NCBI RefSeq assembly: GCF_005145025.1
Contig: NZ_CP039695.1
Span: 2,768,501 to 2,832,500, forward strand
Direction: 5' to 3'
Length of the DNA stretch: 64,000 bases
DNA from: Novosphingobium sp. EMRT-2
Lineage (GTDB): Bacteria > Pseudomonadota > Alphaproteobacteria > Sphingomonadales > Sphingomonadaceae
In this document: positions 1-13,588 of the stretch, in pieces
How positions within the stretch are numbered: position 1 is the first letter of the stretch
Layout of the letters: every line of letters starts with the position of its first letter
The notes under the pieces: model-generated
What the model was told of the DNA's origin: nothing
The model's database searches: none
The model's input: the letters and a program-made list of their open reading frames with translations, nothing else
Position numbers and translations under genes: made by a program

Positions 1-71
1 ACCGCACGCTCAAGCGCGCCATCGATCCCAACGGCATCCTCTCACCGGGCAAATCGGGGATTCATCCCTGA
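1..71 (+). CDS. FAD-linked oxidase, C-terminal end (partial)
   Basis: Only the last 22 residues are present, read in frame from base 3 to a TGA at 69-71. The tail reads LKRAIDPNGILSPGKSGI. This DPNGIL-PGKSGI ending is typical of the vanillyl-alcohol oxidase/4-cresol dehydrogenase class of FAD-linked oxidases and is also seen, less exactly, in glycolate and D-lactate dehydrogenases. If the first reading is right, the enzyme would oxidise a para-alkyl phenol or an aryl alcohol, which would suit the ferulate genes further on. Its end overlaps the end of glgX by 10 bases in convergent orientation. The family is fairly safe; the substrate cannot be told from this fragment. Confidence 0.6.
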   Translation, partial: RTLKRAIDPNGILSPGKSGIHP

Positions 72-1879
72 TTATCGGCGGGCGCGGCATCGGTAGGCAG
101 GGCCAGCCGCGCCGCCCGGTCGATAGTCAGCGTGAAGGGCCGGGCCGGATCGTGCGAGGCATAGCGGAAGCCTTCGGTCCCGGGGGCTTCCCACAGCGCC
201 GCATCCATCGGCCGGCCATCGAGCGATGACCACTGTCCCTCCTCGGGAAAGCGCGTGAACCAGCCCGCCCGCGCGGCGCGCCACGCGGCAAGGCCGGCCA
301 CCCAGTCTTCGAGCGCGCGGTCGCGGCCGGCCCAGTCGACCCAGCCGATCGCGTTGTCCTGCGCATAGGCGTTGTTGTTGCCCTGCTGCGTGCGGCCGAA
401 CTCGTCGCCGGCGGTGAGCATGATCGTGCCGGTCGAACCGAACAGCGTGCCCAGCAGCGCGCGCAGGTCCGCGGCGCGGCGGGCGAGCACGGCGGGATCG
501 TCGGTCTGGCCTTCCACGCCGTTGTTCCACGAGAAGTTCTCGCCGTGGCCATCGCGGTTGTCCTCGCCGTTGGCCCAGTTGTGGCGGTGTTCGTAGGCTA
601 CGCTGTCGGCCAGCGTGAACCCGTCGTGCGCGGCGAGGAAGTTCACGCTGCGGCAGCTTTGCTTGCCGAACACGTCGGACGATCCGGCCACGCGCGTCGC
701 CAGCACGCCCACGCCTTCGTCGCCGCGCCAGAAGCGCCGCACGTCGTCGCGATAGCGGTCGTTCCATTCGAGCCAGGTGTCGGGGAACCGGCCCAGCTGG
801 TATCCGCCGGGGCCGATGTCCCACGGTTCGGCGATCATCACGCGGTCGGCCAGCAGCGGATCGGCGGCGATCTCGGCGAAGATCGGGGCGTCGGCGGCAA
901 AGCCCGGGCTGCGCGCCATGATCGGGGCAAGATCGAAACGGAAGCCGTCCACGCCGGCATGGCGCACGAAATGGCGCAGCGTGTCGAGCGTCAGCCACCG
1001 CACCGCCGGGTTGCCGAAATCCAGCGTGTTGCCGCAGCCGGTGTCGTTGATCAGGCTGCCGTCGGGCGCGTGGGCATAGGCGGCGTTGTCCAGCCCGCGC
1101 AGCGAAAGGATGGGGCCGAACACGTCGCTTTCGCCGGTGTGGTTGAACACCAGATCGAGCAGCACGCCGATCCCTTCGGCATGCAGTGCGGTCACGGTAT
1201 CGCGCAGTTCGGCCACGCCGCCGGGGCACAGGCCCGGATCGAGCGCCATCGGTGCCACGGGGTTGTAGCCCCAGGCGTTGCTCAGCCCCAGCGGCGGCAG
1301 GTGCCGCTCGTCGATCCACGCCACGATCGGCATCAGCTCCACCGCGCCGACGTGCAGCATCTTCAGATGGGCAAGCACGGCGGGATGGGCCAGCGCCGCC
1401 ACCGTCCCGCGCAGCGCCTCGGGCACATCGGGTTGCAGCATGGTGAAGGCGCGCACGTTCACTTCGTAGATCAGCCCGCCGCGCGTGAAGTGCGGGGCTT
1501 CGTGGGCACAGACCGGAAGCGCGCCCGGAACGATCGCCTTGGGCACGAGCGCCGCGGTGTCCACGCCGAAGTGCGACAGGCGCGGATCGTAGGCGAAGCG
1601 GTGGTCCAGCTCCATCGCGTAAGGATCGACCAGCAGCTTGGCCAGATCGAACCACAGTCCGCGTTCGGGCGCCCACGGGCCTTCGGCGCGGTAGCCATAG
1701 CGCGCGCCGGCGAGATCGCCGGGCAGTTCCGCGACCCATGTATCGCCGAACCGCGCCATGGGTTCGCGGCGTTCGCCGGCCGCGTCGAACAGGCACAGCC
1801 ACACCGCCTCCGCCAGCGGGGCGCGCACGGCGAAGCGCGTGGCGCCCGATCCGATGCTGACGCCCGCCGCCCCGCTCAC
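62..1879 (-). CDS. glgX: Glycogen debranching enzyme GlgX
   Basis: GlgX hydrolyses alpha-1,6 branches of phosphorylase-limit glycogen in the cytoplasm. The protein has 605 residues, somewhat short for the family (about 650-700). A CBM48-like N-terminal domain (about 10-90) precedes a GH13 barrel. The catalytic set is visible: nucleophile D316 in DGFRFDLAP, acid/base E351 in AEPWDIG, and D419 in LAAHDG. The likely start is GTG at 1879, 10 bases after the pgm stop, with no clear Shine-Dalgarno sequence, so translation probably depends on coupling to pgm. It is the last gene of the glycogen operon, and its end runs 10 bases into the convergent oxidase gene. Confidence 0.93.
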   Translation of the reverse strand: MSGAAGVSIGSGATRFAVRAPLAEAVWLCLFDAAGERREPMARFGDTWVAELPGDLAGARYGYRAEGPWAPERGLWFDLAKLLVDPYAMELDHRFAYDPRLSHFGVDTAALVPKAIVPGALPVCAHEAPHFTRGGLIYEVNVRAFTMLQPDVPEALRGTVAALAHPAVLAHLKMLHVGAVELMPIVAWIDERHLPPLGLSNAWGYNPVAPMALDPGLCPGGVAELRDTVTALHAEGIGVLLDLVFNHTGESDVFGPILSLRGLDNAAYAHAPDGSLINDTGCGNTLDFGNPAVRWLTLDTLRHFVRHAGVDGFRFDLAPIMARSPGFAADAPIFAEIAADPLLADRVMIAEPWDIGPGGYQLGRFPDTWLEWNDRYRDDVRRFWRGDEGVGVLATRVAGSSDVFGKQSCRSVNFLAAHDGFTLADSVAYEHRHNWANGEDNRDGHGENFSWNNGVEGQTDDPAVLARRAADLRALLGTLFGSTGTIMLTAGDEFGRTQQGNNNAYAQDNAIGWVDWAGRDRALEDWVAGLAAWRAARAGWFTRFPEEGQWSSLDGRPMDAALWEAPGTEGFRYASHDPARPFTLTIDRAARLALPTDAAPADNQG

Positions 1880-1889
1880 GTCACCGCGC

Positions 1890-4965
<3,076 letters not shown>

Positions 4966-4969
<4 letters not shown>

Positions 4970-6228
4970 GTCAGGCGCTCTATCATGTCCTTGGTGATCA
5001 GGCAGACGCCGTTGTCGGTGCGGCGAAAGCGGCGCGAGTCGAGTTCGGGATCCTCGCCGACGACCAGCCCTTCGGGAATACGCACGCCCGAATCGAGGAT
5101 CACCCGGCTGAGCCGCGCACCGCGTCCGATGTTGCAATAGGGCAGGATCACCGCTTCCTCGCACGACGAGAAGCTGCCCATCTTCACGCCCGTGAACAGC
5201 AGGCTGCGCCGCGCCAGCGCGCCCGAGACGATGCAGTCCTGCGAGATCAGCGAGGAGATCGCCATGCCGCGCCGCCCTTCCTCGTCATGCACGAACTTGG
5301 CGGGTGCGGCGATGATCTGGTCGGTCCAGATCGGCCAGTCGCGATCGTACATGTTCAGCTTGGGCACGGTGTCGGTCAGGTCGAGATTGGCTTCGAAATA
5401 GGCGTCCAGCGTGCCCACGTCGCGCCAGTATTCCTCGATCTCCTCCGCCGCGCGGATGCAGCTGGCGGTGAAGCGGTGGGCCACCGCCTTCCCGTGCTTC
5501 ACGATGTAGGGGATGATGTCGTTGCCGAAATCGCGCTGCGAATCCGGCGTTTCGGCATCGCGGCGCAACTGATCGAACAGGAACTTCGTCTCGAACACAT
5601 AGATGCCCATGGAGGCGAGCGAGAAATCGGGGTTGCCGGGAATGCCGGGCGGGTCCTTCGGCTTTTCGACGAAGGCGGTGATCGCGTCATTTTCGTCCAC
5701 CGCCATCACGCCGAAGCCGGTCGCATCCTTGCGCGGCACGACAAGACACCCGATCGTGACGTCCGCGCCCGAGTTGACGTGCTGGCGCAGCATCATCTCG
5801 TAGTCCATCTTGTAGATGTGGTCGCCCGCCAGGATGACCATGTACTTTGGCGCATGGGCCTGGATGATGTCGATGTTCTGGTAAACCGCATCGGCCGTGC
5901 CTTCGTACCACAGCATTTCCGAGATGCGCTGCGAAGCGGGCAGGATGTCGAAGCTTTCGTTGCGTTCCGGGCGCATGAAGTTCCACGCGCGCTGCATGTG
6001 GCGGATCAGCGAATGCGCCTTGTATTGCGTGGCCACGCCGATGCGGCGGATGCCCGAGTTGATCGCGTTGGACAGGGCGAAATCGATGATCCGGCTCATC
6101 CCGCCAAAATAGACCGCCGGCTTGGCGCGGTTGTCGGTCAATTCGCGAAGGCGGCTGCCGCGCCCCCCGGCCAGCACATAGGCCATCGCATCGCGCGCCA
6201 GCGGCTGCCCGTATGTTTCCCGTGCCAT
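4966..6228 (-). CDS. glgC: Glucose-1-phosphate adenylyltransferase
   Basis: GlgC makes ADP-glucose from ATP and glucose-1-phosphate, the committed and usually allosterically controlled step of bacterial glycogen synthesis. The protein has 420 residues. The nucleotidyltransferase motif [14 protein letters not shown] lies near residues 18-31, followed by KPAVYFGG. The C-terminal third has the hexapeptide-repeat character of the left-handed beta-helix ([20 protein letters not shown]). An AGAGG ribosome-binding site lies just before the ATG at 6228. The glgB stop is 19 bases upstream. Confidence 0.96.
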
Positions 6229-6247
6229 GTCCTCTGCCCCTTTCCGT

Positions 6248-8416
6248 TCAGCCTTCGTATTCGAAATAGAGTGTCGCCAGCGGCGGCAGCACCACTAGCG
6301 CCGCACCGTCCTGCGCGGTGATGTGGCCCATGTTGCCCCGGCCGCTGCCGCCATAGATCGCGGCATCGCTGTTTAGCACCTCGCGCCAGGCGCCATCGTG
6401 CGGCAGCGGCAGGCGGTAGTGATCGTGGACGGCGGGCGTCATGTTGCAGACCACGGCCACCGGCTTCTGCCCCGGCGCCTTGCGCAGCCACGCGAAGACC
6501 GAGGCGAGTGCATCGTCCACCACCAGCCAGGAAAAGCCTTCCGCCTCGCAATCGCGCGCGTGCATGGCCGGGATGGAGGTGTAGGCATGGTTGATGTCGC
6601 GCACCCAGCGGCGGACGCCCTCGTGCGCGGGCGCTTCCAGCAGCTCCCAGTCGAGCGACCGCGCCTCGCTCCATTCGCGGCGCTGGGCGAATTCCTGCCC
6701 CATGAACAGCAGCTTCTTGCCCGGATAGCCCCACATCAGCCCGTAGTAGGCGCGCAGCGAGGCGAACTTCTGCCAGTCGTCCCCGCTCATCTTGGTCAGC
6801 AGCGATCCCTTGCCGTGCACCACCTCGTCATGGCTCAGCGGCAGCACGAAGTTCTCGCTGAAGGCGTACATCAGGCCGAACGTAATCTCGTCGTGGTGGT
6901 AGCGCCGGTGGATGGGCTCGCGCGCCATGTACTTCAGCGTATCGTGCATGAAGCCCATGTTCCACTTGAACCCGAAGCCCAGGCTGGTGGCGCCGGGGCC
7001 GCCATCGCCCACCGGCAGCGTCACCCCCGGCCAGGCGGTCGATTCCTCGGCCACGGTCACGAAGCCGGGGTGGCTGCCATAGACCGCCTTGTTCATCTTC
7101 TGGAGGAAGGCCACCGCCTCCCAGTTCTCGCGCCCGCCCTGTTCGTTGGGAATCCATTCCCCGGCCTCGCGCGAATAATCGCGGTAGAGCATCGAGGCGA
7201 CCGCATCCACGCGCAGCCCGTCGACATGGTACTGTTCGGCCCAGAACAGCGCGTTGTTGACCAGGAAGCTGGATACCTCGCGCCGCCCGAAGTTGTAGAT
7301 CGCGGTGTTCCAGTCGGGGTGGAAACCCAGCCGGGGGTCTTCATGTTCGTACAGTGCGGTACCGTCGAACCGGGCAAGGCCGTGTTCGTCGGTGGGGAAA
7401 TGCGCCGGCACCCAGTCGATCAGCACCGACACGCCCGCGCGGTGCGCGCCATCGACGAAGCGCGCGAAGCCGTCGGGGCCGCCGAAGCGGGCGGACGGCG
7501 CGTAGAGGCCGGTCGTCTGGTAGCCCCAGCTCGGGTCATAGGGGTGCTCGCTGACCGGCAGGAACTCGATATGGGTGAAGCCCATGTCGACGACATAAGG
7601 GATCAGCAGGTCGGCCAGTTCGTCCCAGGAATAGAAGCCTTCCTCGCAGGGTTTCTTCCACGATCCGGGATGGACCTCGTAGATCGCCATCGGTTCGCGC
7701 CGGGCATCGACCGAGGCCCAGTGCGCGCGGTGCGCGGCATCACCCCAGTCTGGCTTGGCCGGACGCGCGGTGAGCGAAGCCGTCTTCGGCCGCATTTCCG
7801 ACGCGAAGGCGAAGGGGTCGGCCTTGAGCGGCTGGACGTCCCCGGTCGGGCCGACGATGCGGTACTTGTAGGCATGGCCCGGCCCCACATCGGGCACGAA
7901 GATCTCCCACACGCCAATGTCCGCGCGCTTGCGCATGGGATGGCGGCGGTGATCCCAGTCGTTGAAATCGCCGACCACCGCGACATGCCGCGCATTGGGC
8001 GCCCAGACCGCGAAATGCACGCCGGGCACGCCCTGGTGTTCGATGCAATGCGCGCCCATCTTGTCGAACAGGCGGAAATGGGTGCCTTCGTTGATCAGGA
8101 AATCGTCCAGTGGCCCCAGCACCGGGCCGAACGAGAACGCGTCGGTCACCCACCATTCGTGCGTGCCGGCCTTGCAGCGGTACTTGACCGGCTGCGCCTT
8201 GCCCGTCACCGCGCCTTCGAACAGGCCGCGCCCGTCCACGCGGTCGAGCGCGCCCAGCTTGCGGCCCTTCAGCGAACAGGCGGTTACCTCTTCCGCGCCG
8301 GGCAGGAAGGCGCGGGCGAACGCGCCTTCCGGGCCCTGGTGCACTCCCAGGAGCGAAAACGGATCGGCGTGCGTCCCGCTGAGCAGGGCTTCGATGGCGC
8401 GCGCCGATGGCTTCAT
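6248..8416 (-). CDS. glgB: 1,4-alpha-glucan branching enzyme
   Basis: GlgB cuts an alpha-1,4 chain and re-attaches it by an alpha-1,6 bond, making glycogen branches. It has 722 residues, as expected for the long bacterial form with two N-terminal beta domains (N1 and CBM48). The GH13 catalytic residues are present in [10 protein letters not shown] (D near 405), TVAEEST (E near 458) and [11 protein letters not shown] (D near 526). The start ATG at 8416 follows an AGGAG site that sits in the 8-base gap after glgP, so the two genes are closely coupled. Confidence 0.96.
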   Translation of the reverse strand: MKPSARAIEALLSGTHADPFSLLGVHQGPEGAFARAFLPGAEEVTACSLKGRKLGALDRVDGRGLFEGAVTGKAQPVKYRCKAGTHEWWVTDAFSFGPVLGPLDDFLINEGTHFRLFDKMGAHCIEHQGVPGVHFAVWAPNARHVAVVGDFNDWDHRRHPMRKRADIGVWEIFVPDVGPGHAYKYRIVGPTGDVQPLKADPFAFASEMRPKTASLTARPAKPDWGDAAHRAHWASVDARREPMAIYEVHPGSWKKPCEEGFYSWDELADLLIPYVVDMGFTHIEFLPVSEHPYDPSWGYQTTGLYAPSARFGGPDGFARFVDGAHRAGVSVLIDWVPAHFPTDEHGLARFDGTALYEHEDPRLGFHPDWNTAIYNFGRREVSSFLVNNALFWAEQYHVDGLRVDAVASMLYRDYSREAGEWIPNEQGGRENWEAVAFLQKMNKAVYGSHPGFVTVAEESTAWPGVTLPVGDGGPGATSLGFGFKWNMGFMHDTLKYMAREPIHRRYHHDEITFGLMYAFSENFVLPLSHDEVVHGKGSLLTKMSGDDWQKFASLRAYYGLMWGYPGKKLLFMGQEFAQRREWSEARSLDWELLEAPAHEGVRRWVRDINHAYTSIPAMHARDCEAEGFSWLVVDDALASVFAWLRKAPGQKPVAVVCNMTPAVHDHYRLPLPHDGAWREVLNSDAAIYGGSGRGNMGHITAQDGAALVVLPPLATLYFEYEG

Positions 8417-8424
8417 GATGCTCC

Positions 8425-10836
8425 TCAGACTCCCCAGATCTCGCGAGCGTATTCGGCGATCGTCCGGTCGGACGAGAACCAGCCTACGTTGGCAATGTTG
8501 CGGATCGCCGCCGCCCGCCAGCCGGCCGGGTCTTCCCAGCGGCGATCCACCGCGCGCTGCGCGGCGGCGTAGCTGTCGAAATCGGCCGCGACCATGAACC
8601 AGTCGCTGTCGTAGATGCCGCCCATCAGGCCGGCGTAGCGCTCCGGATCGTCGGGCGAGAACACGCCGGTGGCGATGGCGGACACCGCCTGCTGCAATTC
8701 GCGCGAACCCTCGATCACTGCGCGGGGATTATACCCTTGCGCGCGCTTGGCCAGCACTTCCTCCGCCGTCAGGCCGAAGATCACGATATTGTCGTCGCCG
8801 ACGCGATCCTTGATCTCGATGTTCGCGCCATCGAGCGTGCCGATGGTCAGCGCGCCGTTGAGCGCGAACTTCATGTTGCCGGTGCCCGATGCTTCCATGC
8901 CGGCGGTGGAAATCTGCTCCGAAAGGTCCGCCGCCGGGATCAGCCGCTCCGCCAGCGAGACGTTGTAGTTGGGCACGAACACGACCTTGAGCAGGCCGCC
9001 CACGGCCGGATCGGAGTTGACGCGGCGGGCGATGTCGTTGGCCAGTTTGATGATCAGCTTGGCGTTGTGATAGCTCGGCGCCGCCTTGCCGCCGAAGATC
9101 TTCACGCGCGGAACCCAGTCGCGTTCCGGATGGCTGCGGATTTCGTCGTAGAGCGCCACCGTCTCGATCAGGTTTAGCAACTGGCGCTTGTATTCGTGGA
9201 TGCGCTTGATGTGGACGTCGAACAATGCGTCGGGATCGAGCCGGACGCCGGTGATCGTCTTGATGTGCGCGGCCAGCGCCACCTTGTTCGAGCGCTTCAC
9301 TTCCGCGATGCGCTCGCCCAGCAGCTTGTCGTCCGCCAGCCCGTTCAGTTCGACCAGCTTTTCCGCGTCGTCGAGAAAGCCGTCGCCGATCGCGTCCTTC
9401 AGCACGGAGACGAGGCCGGGGTTGCATTGCTGCAGCCAGCGGCGCGGGGTGACGCCGTTGGTCTTGTTGTTGATGCGATCGGGATAGAGCGTGTGCAGGT
9501 CGGAAAAGACCGTGCTCTTCATCAGTTCGGTGTGCAGCGCGGCCACGCCGTTGACGCTGTGCGCGCCGCTGAAGGCAAGGTTCGCCATGCGCACGCGCCG
9601 TTCGCCGCCTTCGTCGATCAGGCTGATTGCGGAAATCGCGCCATCGTCCAGCCCGGCCTTGCGCGCTTCGCGCAGCACGCGCGAATTGATCGCATAGACG
9701 ATCTGCATGTGGCGCGGCAGCAGCCGTTCGAACAGCGGCAGCGGCCAGGATTCGAGCGCTTCGGGCAGCAGCGTGTGGTTGGTGTAGCCGACCGTGCGCT
9801 TGGTGACGTCCCACGCCTCGTTGAATTCAAGGCCGTGTTCGTCGAGTAGCAGGCGCATGATTTCGGCGACGGCCACCGCCGGGTGCGTATCGTTGAGCTG
9901 GATCGCCGCCTTGTCGGGCAGGGTGCGCACATCGCCGTTGTATTGGGCGTGGCGCCGCACGATGTCCTGGATCGAGGCGGAGGTGAAGAAGAACTCCTGC
10001 CGCAACCGCAGTTCCTGCCCGGCGGCGGTGGAATCGGCGGGGTACAGCACGCGCACCAGCGCATCGGCGCGCGCTTCCTCTACGAGCGCGCCGACGTGGT
10101 CGCCGGCGTTGAACCGGTCCAGCCGGATCGGATCGAGCGCGGCGGCGGTCCACAGGCGCAGCGTGTTCACGCGCTTGCCCTTGTACCCGACCACGGGCGT
10201 ATCGATGGCATAGGCTTCGACCTGTTCGGCGGGTTTCCACACCACGCCTTCGCCATTGTCGACGACCTCGCCGCCGAAGCCGATGCGGTACGAACTTTCG
10301 CGCCGGTCGAATTCCCAGGGGTTGCCGTGGCTCAGCCAGGTTTCGGGCAGTTCGACCTGCCAGCCATCGTCGATCCGCTGGCGGAACATGCCGTTCTTGT
10401 AGCGGATGCCATAGCCGTAGGCCGGTATGTCGAGGCTGGCGAGGCTTTCCATGAAGCACGCGGCCAGGCGGCCGAGGCCGCCGTTGCCCAGCGCGGCGTC
10501 CGGCTCCAGATCCTCCAGCGCGGCCAGGTCGAGCCCGTGTTCGCGCAGCGCCTTTTCCATGTCGCACGTCAGCCCCATGTTGGACAGCGCATCGCGCAGC
10601 AGGCGGCCGATCAGGAATTCCAGGCTGAGATAATAGACCCGCTTGCCGCTTTCAGCATAGGTCTTGCGGGTCGATTCCATCCAGCGGTCGATCACGTGGT
10701 CGCGCAGCGTCAGCACGGTGGCGGTGAACCAGTCGTGCGGCTTGGCGGCGCGTTCGTCCTTGCCAACGCGATGGCGCAGCACATCGATGATATGGGCGTC
10801 GATCTCGGCGGCCGTGGAAGTGATCTCGAGGCTCAT
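8425..10836 (-). CDS. glgP: Glycogen phosphorylase
   Basis: GlgP releases glucose-1-phosphate from glycogen chain ends by phosphorolysis. The protein has 803 residues, the usual size. The pyridoxal-phosphate lysine is K656 in GTGNMKFALNG. The N-terminal half carries YYLSLEFLIGR and GNGGLGRLAACF, both strongly conserved in the family. It is the first gene of the leftward operon, so the operon promoter should lie in 10837-11264. Having the degradative enzyme first and the synthetic enzymes after it means both directions of glycogen turnover share one transcript. The start ATG at 10836 has a GGTGGAG site upstream. Confidence 0.96.
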   Translation of the reverse strand: MSLEITSTAAEIDAHIIDVLRHRVGKDERAAKPHDWFTATVLTLRDHVIDRWMESTRKTYAESGKRVYYLSLEFLIGRLLRDALSNMGLTCDMEKALREHGLDLAALEDLEPDAALGNGGLGRLAACFMESLASLDIPAYGYGIRYKNGMFRQRIDDGWQVELPETWLSHGNPWEFDRRESSYRIGFGGEVVDNGEGVVWKPAEQVEAYAIDTPVVGYKGKRVNTLRLWTAAALDPIRLDRFNAGDHVGALVEEARADALVRVLYPADSTAAGQELRLRQEFFFTSASIQDIVRRHAQYNGDVRTLPDKAAIQLNDTHPAVAVAEIMRLLLDEHGLEFNEAWDVTKRTVGYTNHTLLPEALESWPLPLFERLLPRHMQIVYAINSRVLREARKAGLDDGAISAISLIDEGGERRVRMANLAFSGAHSVNGVAALHTELMKSTVFSDLHTLYPDRINNKTNGVTPRRWLQQCNPGLVSVLKDAIGDGFLDDAEKLVELNGLADDKLLGERIAEVKRSNKVALAAHIKTITGVRLDPDALFDVHIKRIHEYKRQLLNLIETVALYDEIRSHPERDWVPRVKIFGGKAAPSYHNAKLIIKLANDIARRVNSDPAVGGLLKVVFVPNYNVSLAERLIPAADLSEQISTAGMEASGTGNMKFALNGALTIGTLDGANIEIKDRVGDDNIVIFGLTAEEVLAKRAQGYNPRAVIEGSRELQQAVSAIATGVFSPDDPERYAGLMGGIYDSDWFMVAADFDSYAAAQRAVDRRWEDPAGWRAAAIRNIANVGWFSSDRTIAEYAREIWGV

Positions 10837-11264
10837 GGAACAAGCTCCACCCTGAAGGCCCGGCCGACCGGCATGACGCAAACGTCCGTCCGACCGGGCA
10901 TGTTATCCCGGCCTTTCGCTGACACCGGCCCCCCGACCGACTTGCGCCGGAGCACGCCCGTCCCGGATTGCCTCCGGTTTCCGGCGTGCCGCCCGGGGTG
11001 CCTCCCCTGCAGAAGGCTCTCCCGAATCGATGGGTATGACAGAGGACCGCCGTTCGACAAGGCGCGATAATGCTGCGGTGCAAAAAATTGAGCCATTGTG
11101 GCGCGTGCAAGACCGGGTCCGGCCGTGGCGCAGCGCTTCGCTTTCATGCCCCCACTCCCGTTCGGGCCGGCGGCCGCCGGCGCGGATCTTGTCGTCATGA
11201 TCCCCCTACGCCGCCGCATGCGCTATGTCTGCCCATGCGGCGCGGGAAATACGTCTGCGCGCGT
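10837..11264 (-). other. Gene-free leader and promoter region of the glg operon
   Basis: This stretch of 428 bases between the TonB receptor stop and glgP holds no convincing gene. On the minus strand a possible sigma-70-type promoter is TTGTCG (11055-11060) and CATACC (11033-11038) with a 16-base spacer, which would give a leader of about 190 bases. A run of six T follows a very short GCCA/TGGC hairpin near 11085-11100 on the same strand and might be a weak terminator for the receptor gene. Both are guesses from consensus alone. Confidence 0.3.
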
Positions 11265-13301
11265 TCAGCGGATGTCGACGCGCAGCCCCGCCCAGACCGT
11301 GCGCGGCGTGCCAAGATCGATCGAACCGGCGGCGTTGCGCGTGACGATCTCGGCGTCGGTCAGGTTCTCCCCGCGCAGGATCAGGCTGAACGGCCCCGCC
11401 AGCGGCACGCGGACGAAGGCGTCCAGTGTCGTCGCGGCTTTCAGTGTGTCGGTCTGGAGATCGTCCTCGTATTGCGCGCCGACATGGCGCAGCGTCATCG
11501 CCAGCGTCCAGCGCGGGGCGGGCTGCCACGACAGCGTGCCGCTGGCGGCGATCTTCGGCGTCTGCGCGGGGCGCAGGCCGTTTAGCGCCAAGGCCGCGCC
11601 GCTGGCTTCGACCTTGGCGTCGGTGAGCGCCAGCGATCCGTCGAATGCGAACGGCCCCAGCTTGACCGACGTGCCCAGTTCCAGCCCGCGCGCGCGGATG
11701 GCGTCCACGTTCTGGCGCTGGCGGGTGTTGGCGGCGACCGTTACATTGGCGATGGCGTGCTCCACCCGGTCCTGGAAGGCGGTAAACGTGAAGGTCACGG
11801 CCGGAATCGGGTTGAAATCAAAGCCGGCCTGATAGCCGACCAGCCGTTCGTTGCGCAGGCCGGGGTTGGCCTGTGTCACGATGGGAAACACGGTGAAGGT
11901 GCGGTAGAGTTCGTTCAGCGTCGGCTGGCGCAGCCCGGTGTAGGCGGCCGCGCGCAGGGCAAGGCCATGGCCCGCATGGATCACCGCGCCGCCCCGGAAA
12001 CTGCCGGTCCATCCCGCGCGGTCGGCATACGTCGCAGTGCCGGTGACCACGCCGGCCGCGTTGCTGGTGACGAGATGCCCGTCGGCAATGGTCCAGCGGT
12101 CCGCCCGTGCCCCGGCGGTGAGGATCACCGGGCCAAGCGTCCAATCGTCTTCGGCGAAAAAGCCGACATCGCTGTTGCGCCCGCCCGCGCGGCGGCGCGC
12201 GGTGACCGCGCCGGTCGTGGCGTTATAAGCATCCTCGATCCCTTCGCCCGATGCCACGCGCCAGTCCGTGCCCAGCCGCAGCACGTGCGCGCCGCCGACC
12301 GGCGGGCGCAGCTCGGCCTTGCCGCCCCATCCGGTTGTGGGGGTGCGGCGCTGGTCCAGCGTCTTGCGATAGCTGGTGGAGCTGATGGCGATATTGTTGA
12401 AATCGCGCGCCTGGATGTAGGTCAGCACGTCGAACTGCCAGCGCCCCCGGCCGATCAGGCGCAGGCTGGCGTCCTGCCCGCTCGATCCCGTGTCCGCCCC
12501 GGCGAAGCGCAGCGTGCGGTTGTCCTCGAACGCCAGCAGGCGCACTTGCAGCTCGGTTTGGGCACCGATCGGCGCGACGCCGCGGATGCCGGCCGACCAG
12601 CTTTCGTACCGCGCCCGCACGCTCGCCGGTACGCGCTGCGCGACCGGCGTGGTCCAGAAACCCTGGCCGCGATCCCAGCGCCCGCTGACGACGGCGAAGC
12701 CCTGACCCAGCTTCGGCGCGAAGGTGCCCGAGGTTTCGGTCTCGCCGCGATCGTTGGCGAGCGCGCTGGCGCTGACAAGGCCCAGTTGATCGGCATTCGC
12801 GCTGCTCAGTTCGATCGTTCCGGCCACGGCGCCGGCACCGAACGCGCCCGCGCCGCCACCGCGCGTGACGCGCGCCGATGCCAGCCGTTCGGGCGCGATG
12901 GCGCTCAACGGGATATAGCCGAAGAACGGGTCCGCCATGGGCACGCCGTCGAGCAGGACGAGCGTGCGGCTGGTGGCGTTGCCGCCGAGCGCGCGCAGCG
13001 TGACCCCTTGCGACGAGGGGTTGGACGAGCGGCTGTCGGAGCGGCGGAACTGCTGGAAGCCCGCGGCCGAGGACAGCGCGTCCTCGATCCGGCCCGATGC
13101 CGCGAGCAGCAGCTTCTCGCGGTCGATCTGCTGGACGTCGTAGGCCGCGGTGGCGGGTGCATCGATCAGTCCGCGACCGGTGACGACGATCGCCTGCGCC
13201 GGACCTTGCGACGCATCGGCGGGTGCCTCCTGCGCCTGAGCGATGGTTGGCAGGAGTGCGGCAAGCGGCAAGGCAAGGGCAGGGCGGGCAAACGGCCGCA
13301 T
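11265..13301 (-). CDS. TonB-dependent outer-membrane receptor (BtuB-like)
   Basis: The 678-residue protein has a signal peptide ending in AQAQ (cleavage after about residue 24), a TonB-box-like IVVTG, a plug domain with TLVLLDGVPMADPFFG, and a long beta-barrel ending in an aromatic/charged terminal strand (VWAGLRVDIR). The plug resembles vitamin B12 and siderophore receptors, but the substrate is unknown and no cobalamin riboswitch is seen upstream. The ATG at 13301 is preferred over an upstream in-frame TTG at 13313 because AGAGGAG lies 12 bases before the ATG but touches the TTG. It faces away from the next gene and has no partner transporter genes nearby. Confidence 0.85.
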   Translation of the reverse strand: MRPFARPALALPLAALLPTIAQAQEAPADASQGPAQAIVVTGRGLIDAPATAAYDVQQIDREKLLLAASGRIEDALSSAAGFQQFRRSDSRSSNPSSQGVTLRALGGNATSRTLVLLDGVPMADPFFGYIPLSAIAPERLASARVTRGGGAGAFGAGAVAGTIELSSANADQLGLVSASALANDRGETETSGTFAPKLGQGFAVVSGRWDRGQGFWTTPVAQRVPASVRARYESWSAGIRGVAPIGAQTELQVRLLAFEDNRTLRFAGADTGSSGQDASLRLIGRGRWQFDVLTYIQARDFNNIAISSTSYRKTLDQRRTPTTGWGGKAELRPPVGGAHVLRLGTDWRVASGEGIEDAYNATTGAVTARRRAGGRNSDVGFFAEDDWTLGPVILTAGARADRWTIADGHLVTSNAAGVVTGTATYADRAGWTGSFRGGAVIHAGHGLALRAAAYTGLRQPTLNELYRTFTVFPIVTQANPGLRNERLVGYQAGFDFNPIPAVTFTFTAFQDRVEHAIANVTVAANTRQRQNVDAIRARGLELGTSVKLGPFAFDGSLALTDAKVEASGAALALNGLRPAQTPKIAASGTLSWQPAPRWTLAMTLRHVGAQYEDDLQTDTLKAATTLDAFVRVPLAGPFSLILRGENLTDAEIVTRNAAGSIDLGTPRTVWAGLRVDIR

Positions 13302-13321
13302 GGGCGAACTCAACTCCTCTT

Positions 13322-13334
13322 GGTTCCGGGAACC
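13322..13334. promoter_or_regulatory. Inverted repeat GGTTCC-G-GGAACC before the receptor gene
   Basis: A perfect 6-base inverted repeat around a single base lies just upstream of the ribosome-binding site of the TonB receptor gene. It could be a repressor site or a small hairpin in the leader. There is no direct support for either. Confidence 0.3.
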
Positions 13335-13588
13335 GGCCGGACGAAGACCTCCCGGGGCACCGGGAAAGGCGCGTCGGCACGCCTAGCCGAATGCGGGCGT
13401 TTCGCCAGCCGTATTCGCGCTGCGGACGGCATTTTGCGGGCGCCTGCGGCCCGCTCTGGCATGGTGCGGTGCGGAAACTTCCACTCACTAGGGCGAGTCG
13501 CGGCGGTTGAGCATTCGGCAAATGACGTATGTTGAATGCTCTCTCTCATAATACTCTTTTGCCAGATCGTAACACTGTGCGAGGAAAT

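Noticed and set aside
10833..11219. Open frame of 128 codons on the minus strand before glgP
   Set aside because: It has no family resemblance, is low in hydrophobic residues and overlaps the glgP start; it is probably a by-product of high GC.
13302..13530. Cobalamin riboswitch upstream of the BtuB-like receptor
   Set aside because: Neither the B12 box nor the CTGCCCCCGCAAC core could be found on the minus strand, only a short inverted repeat.
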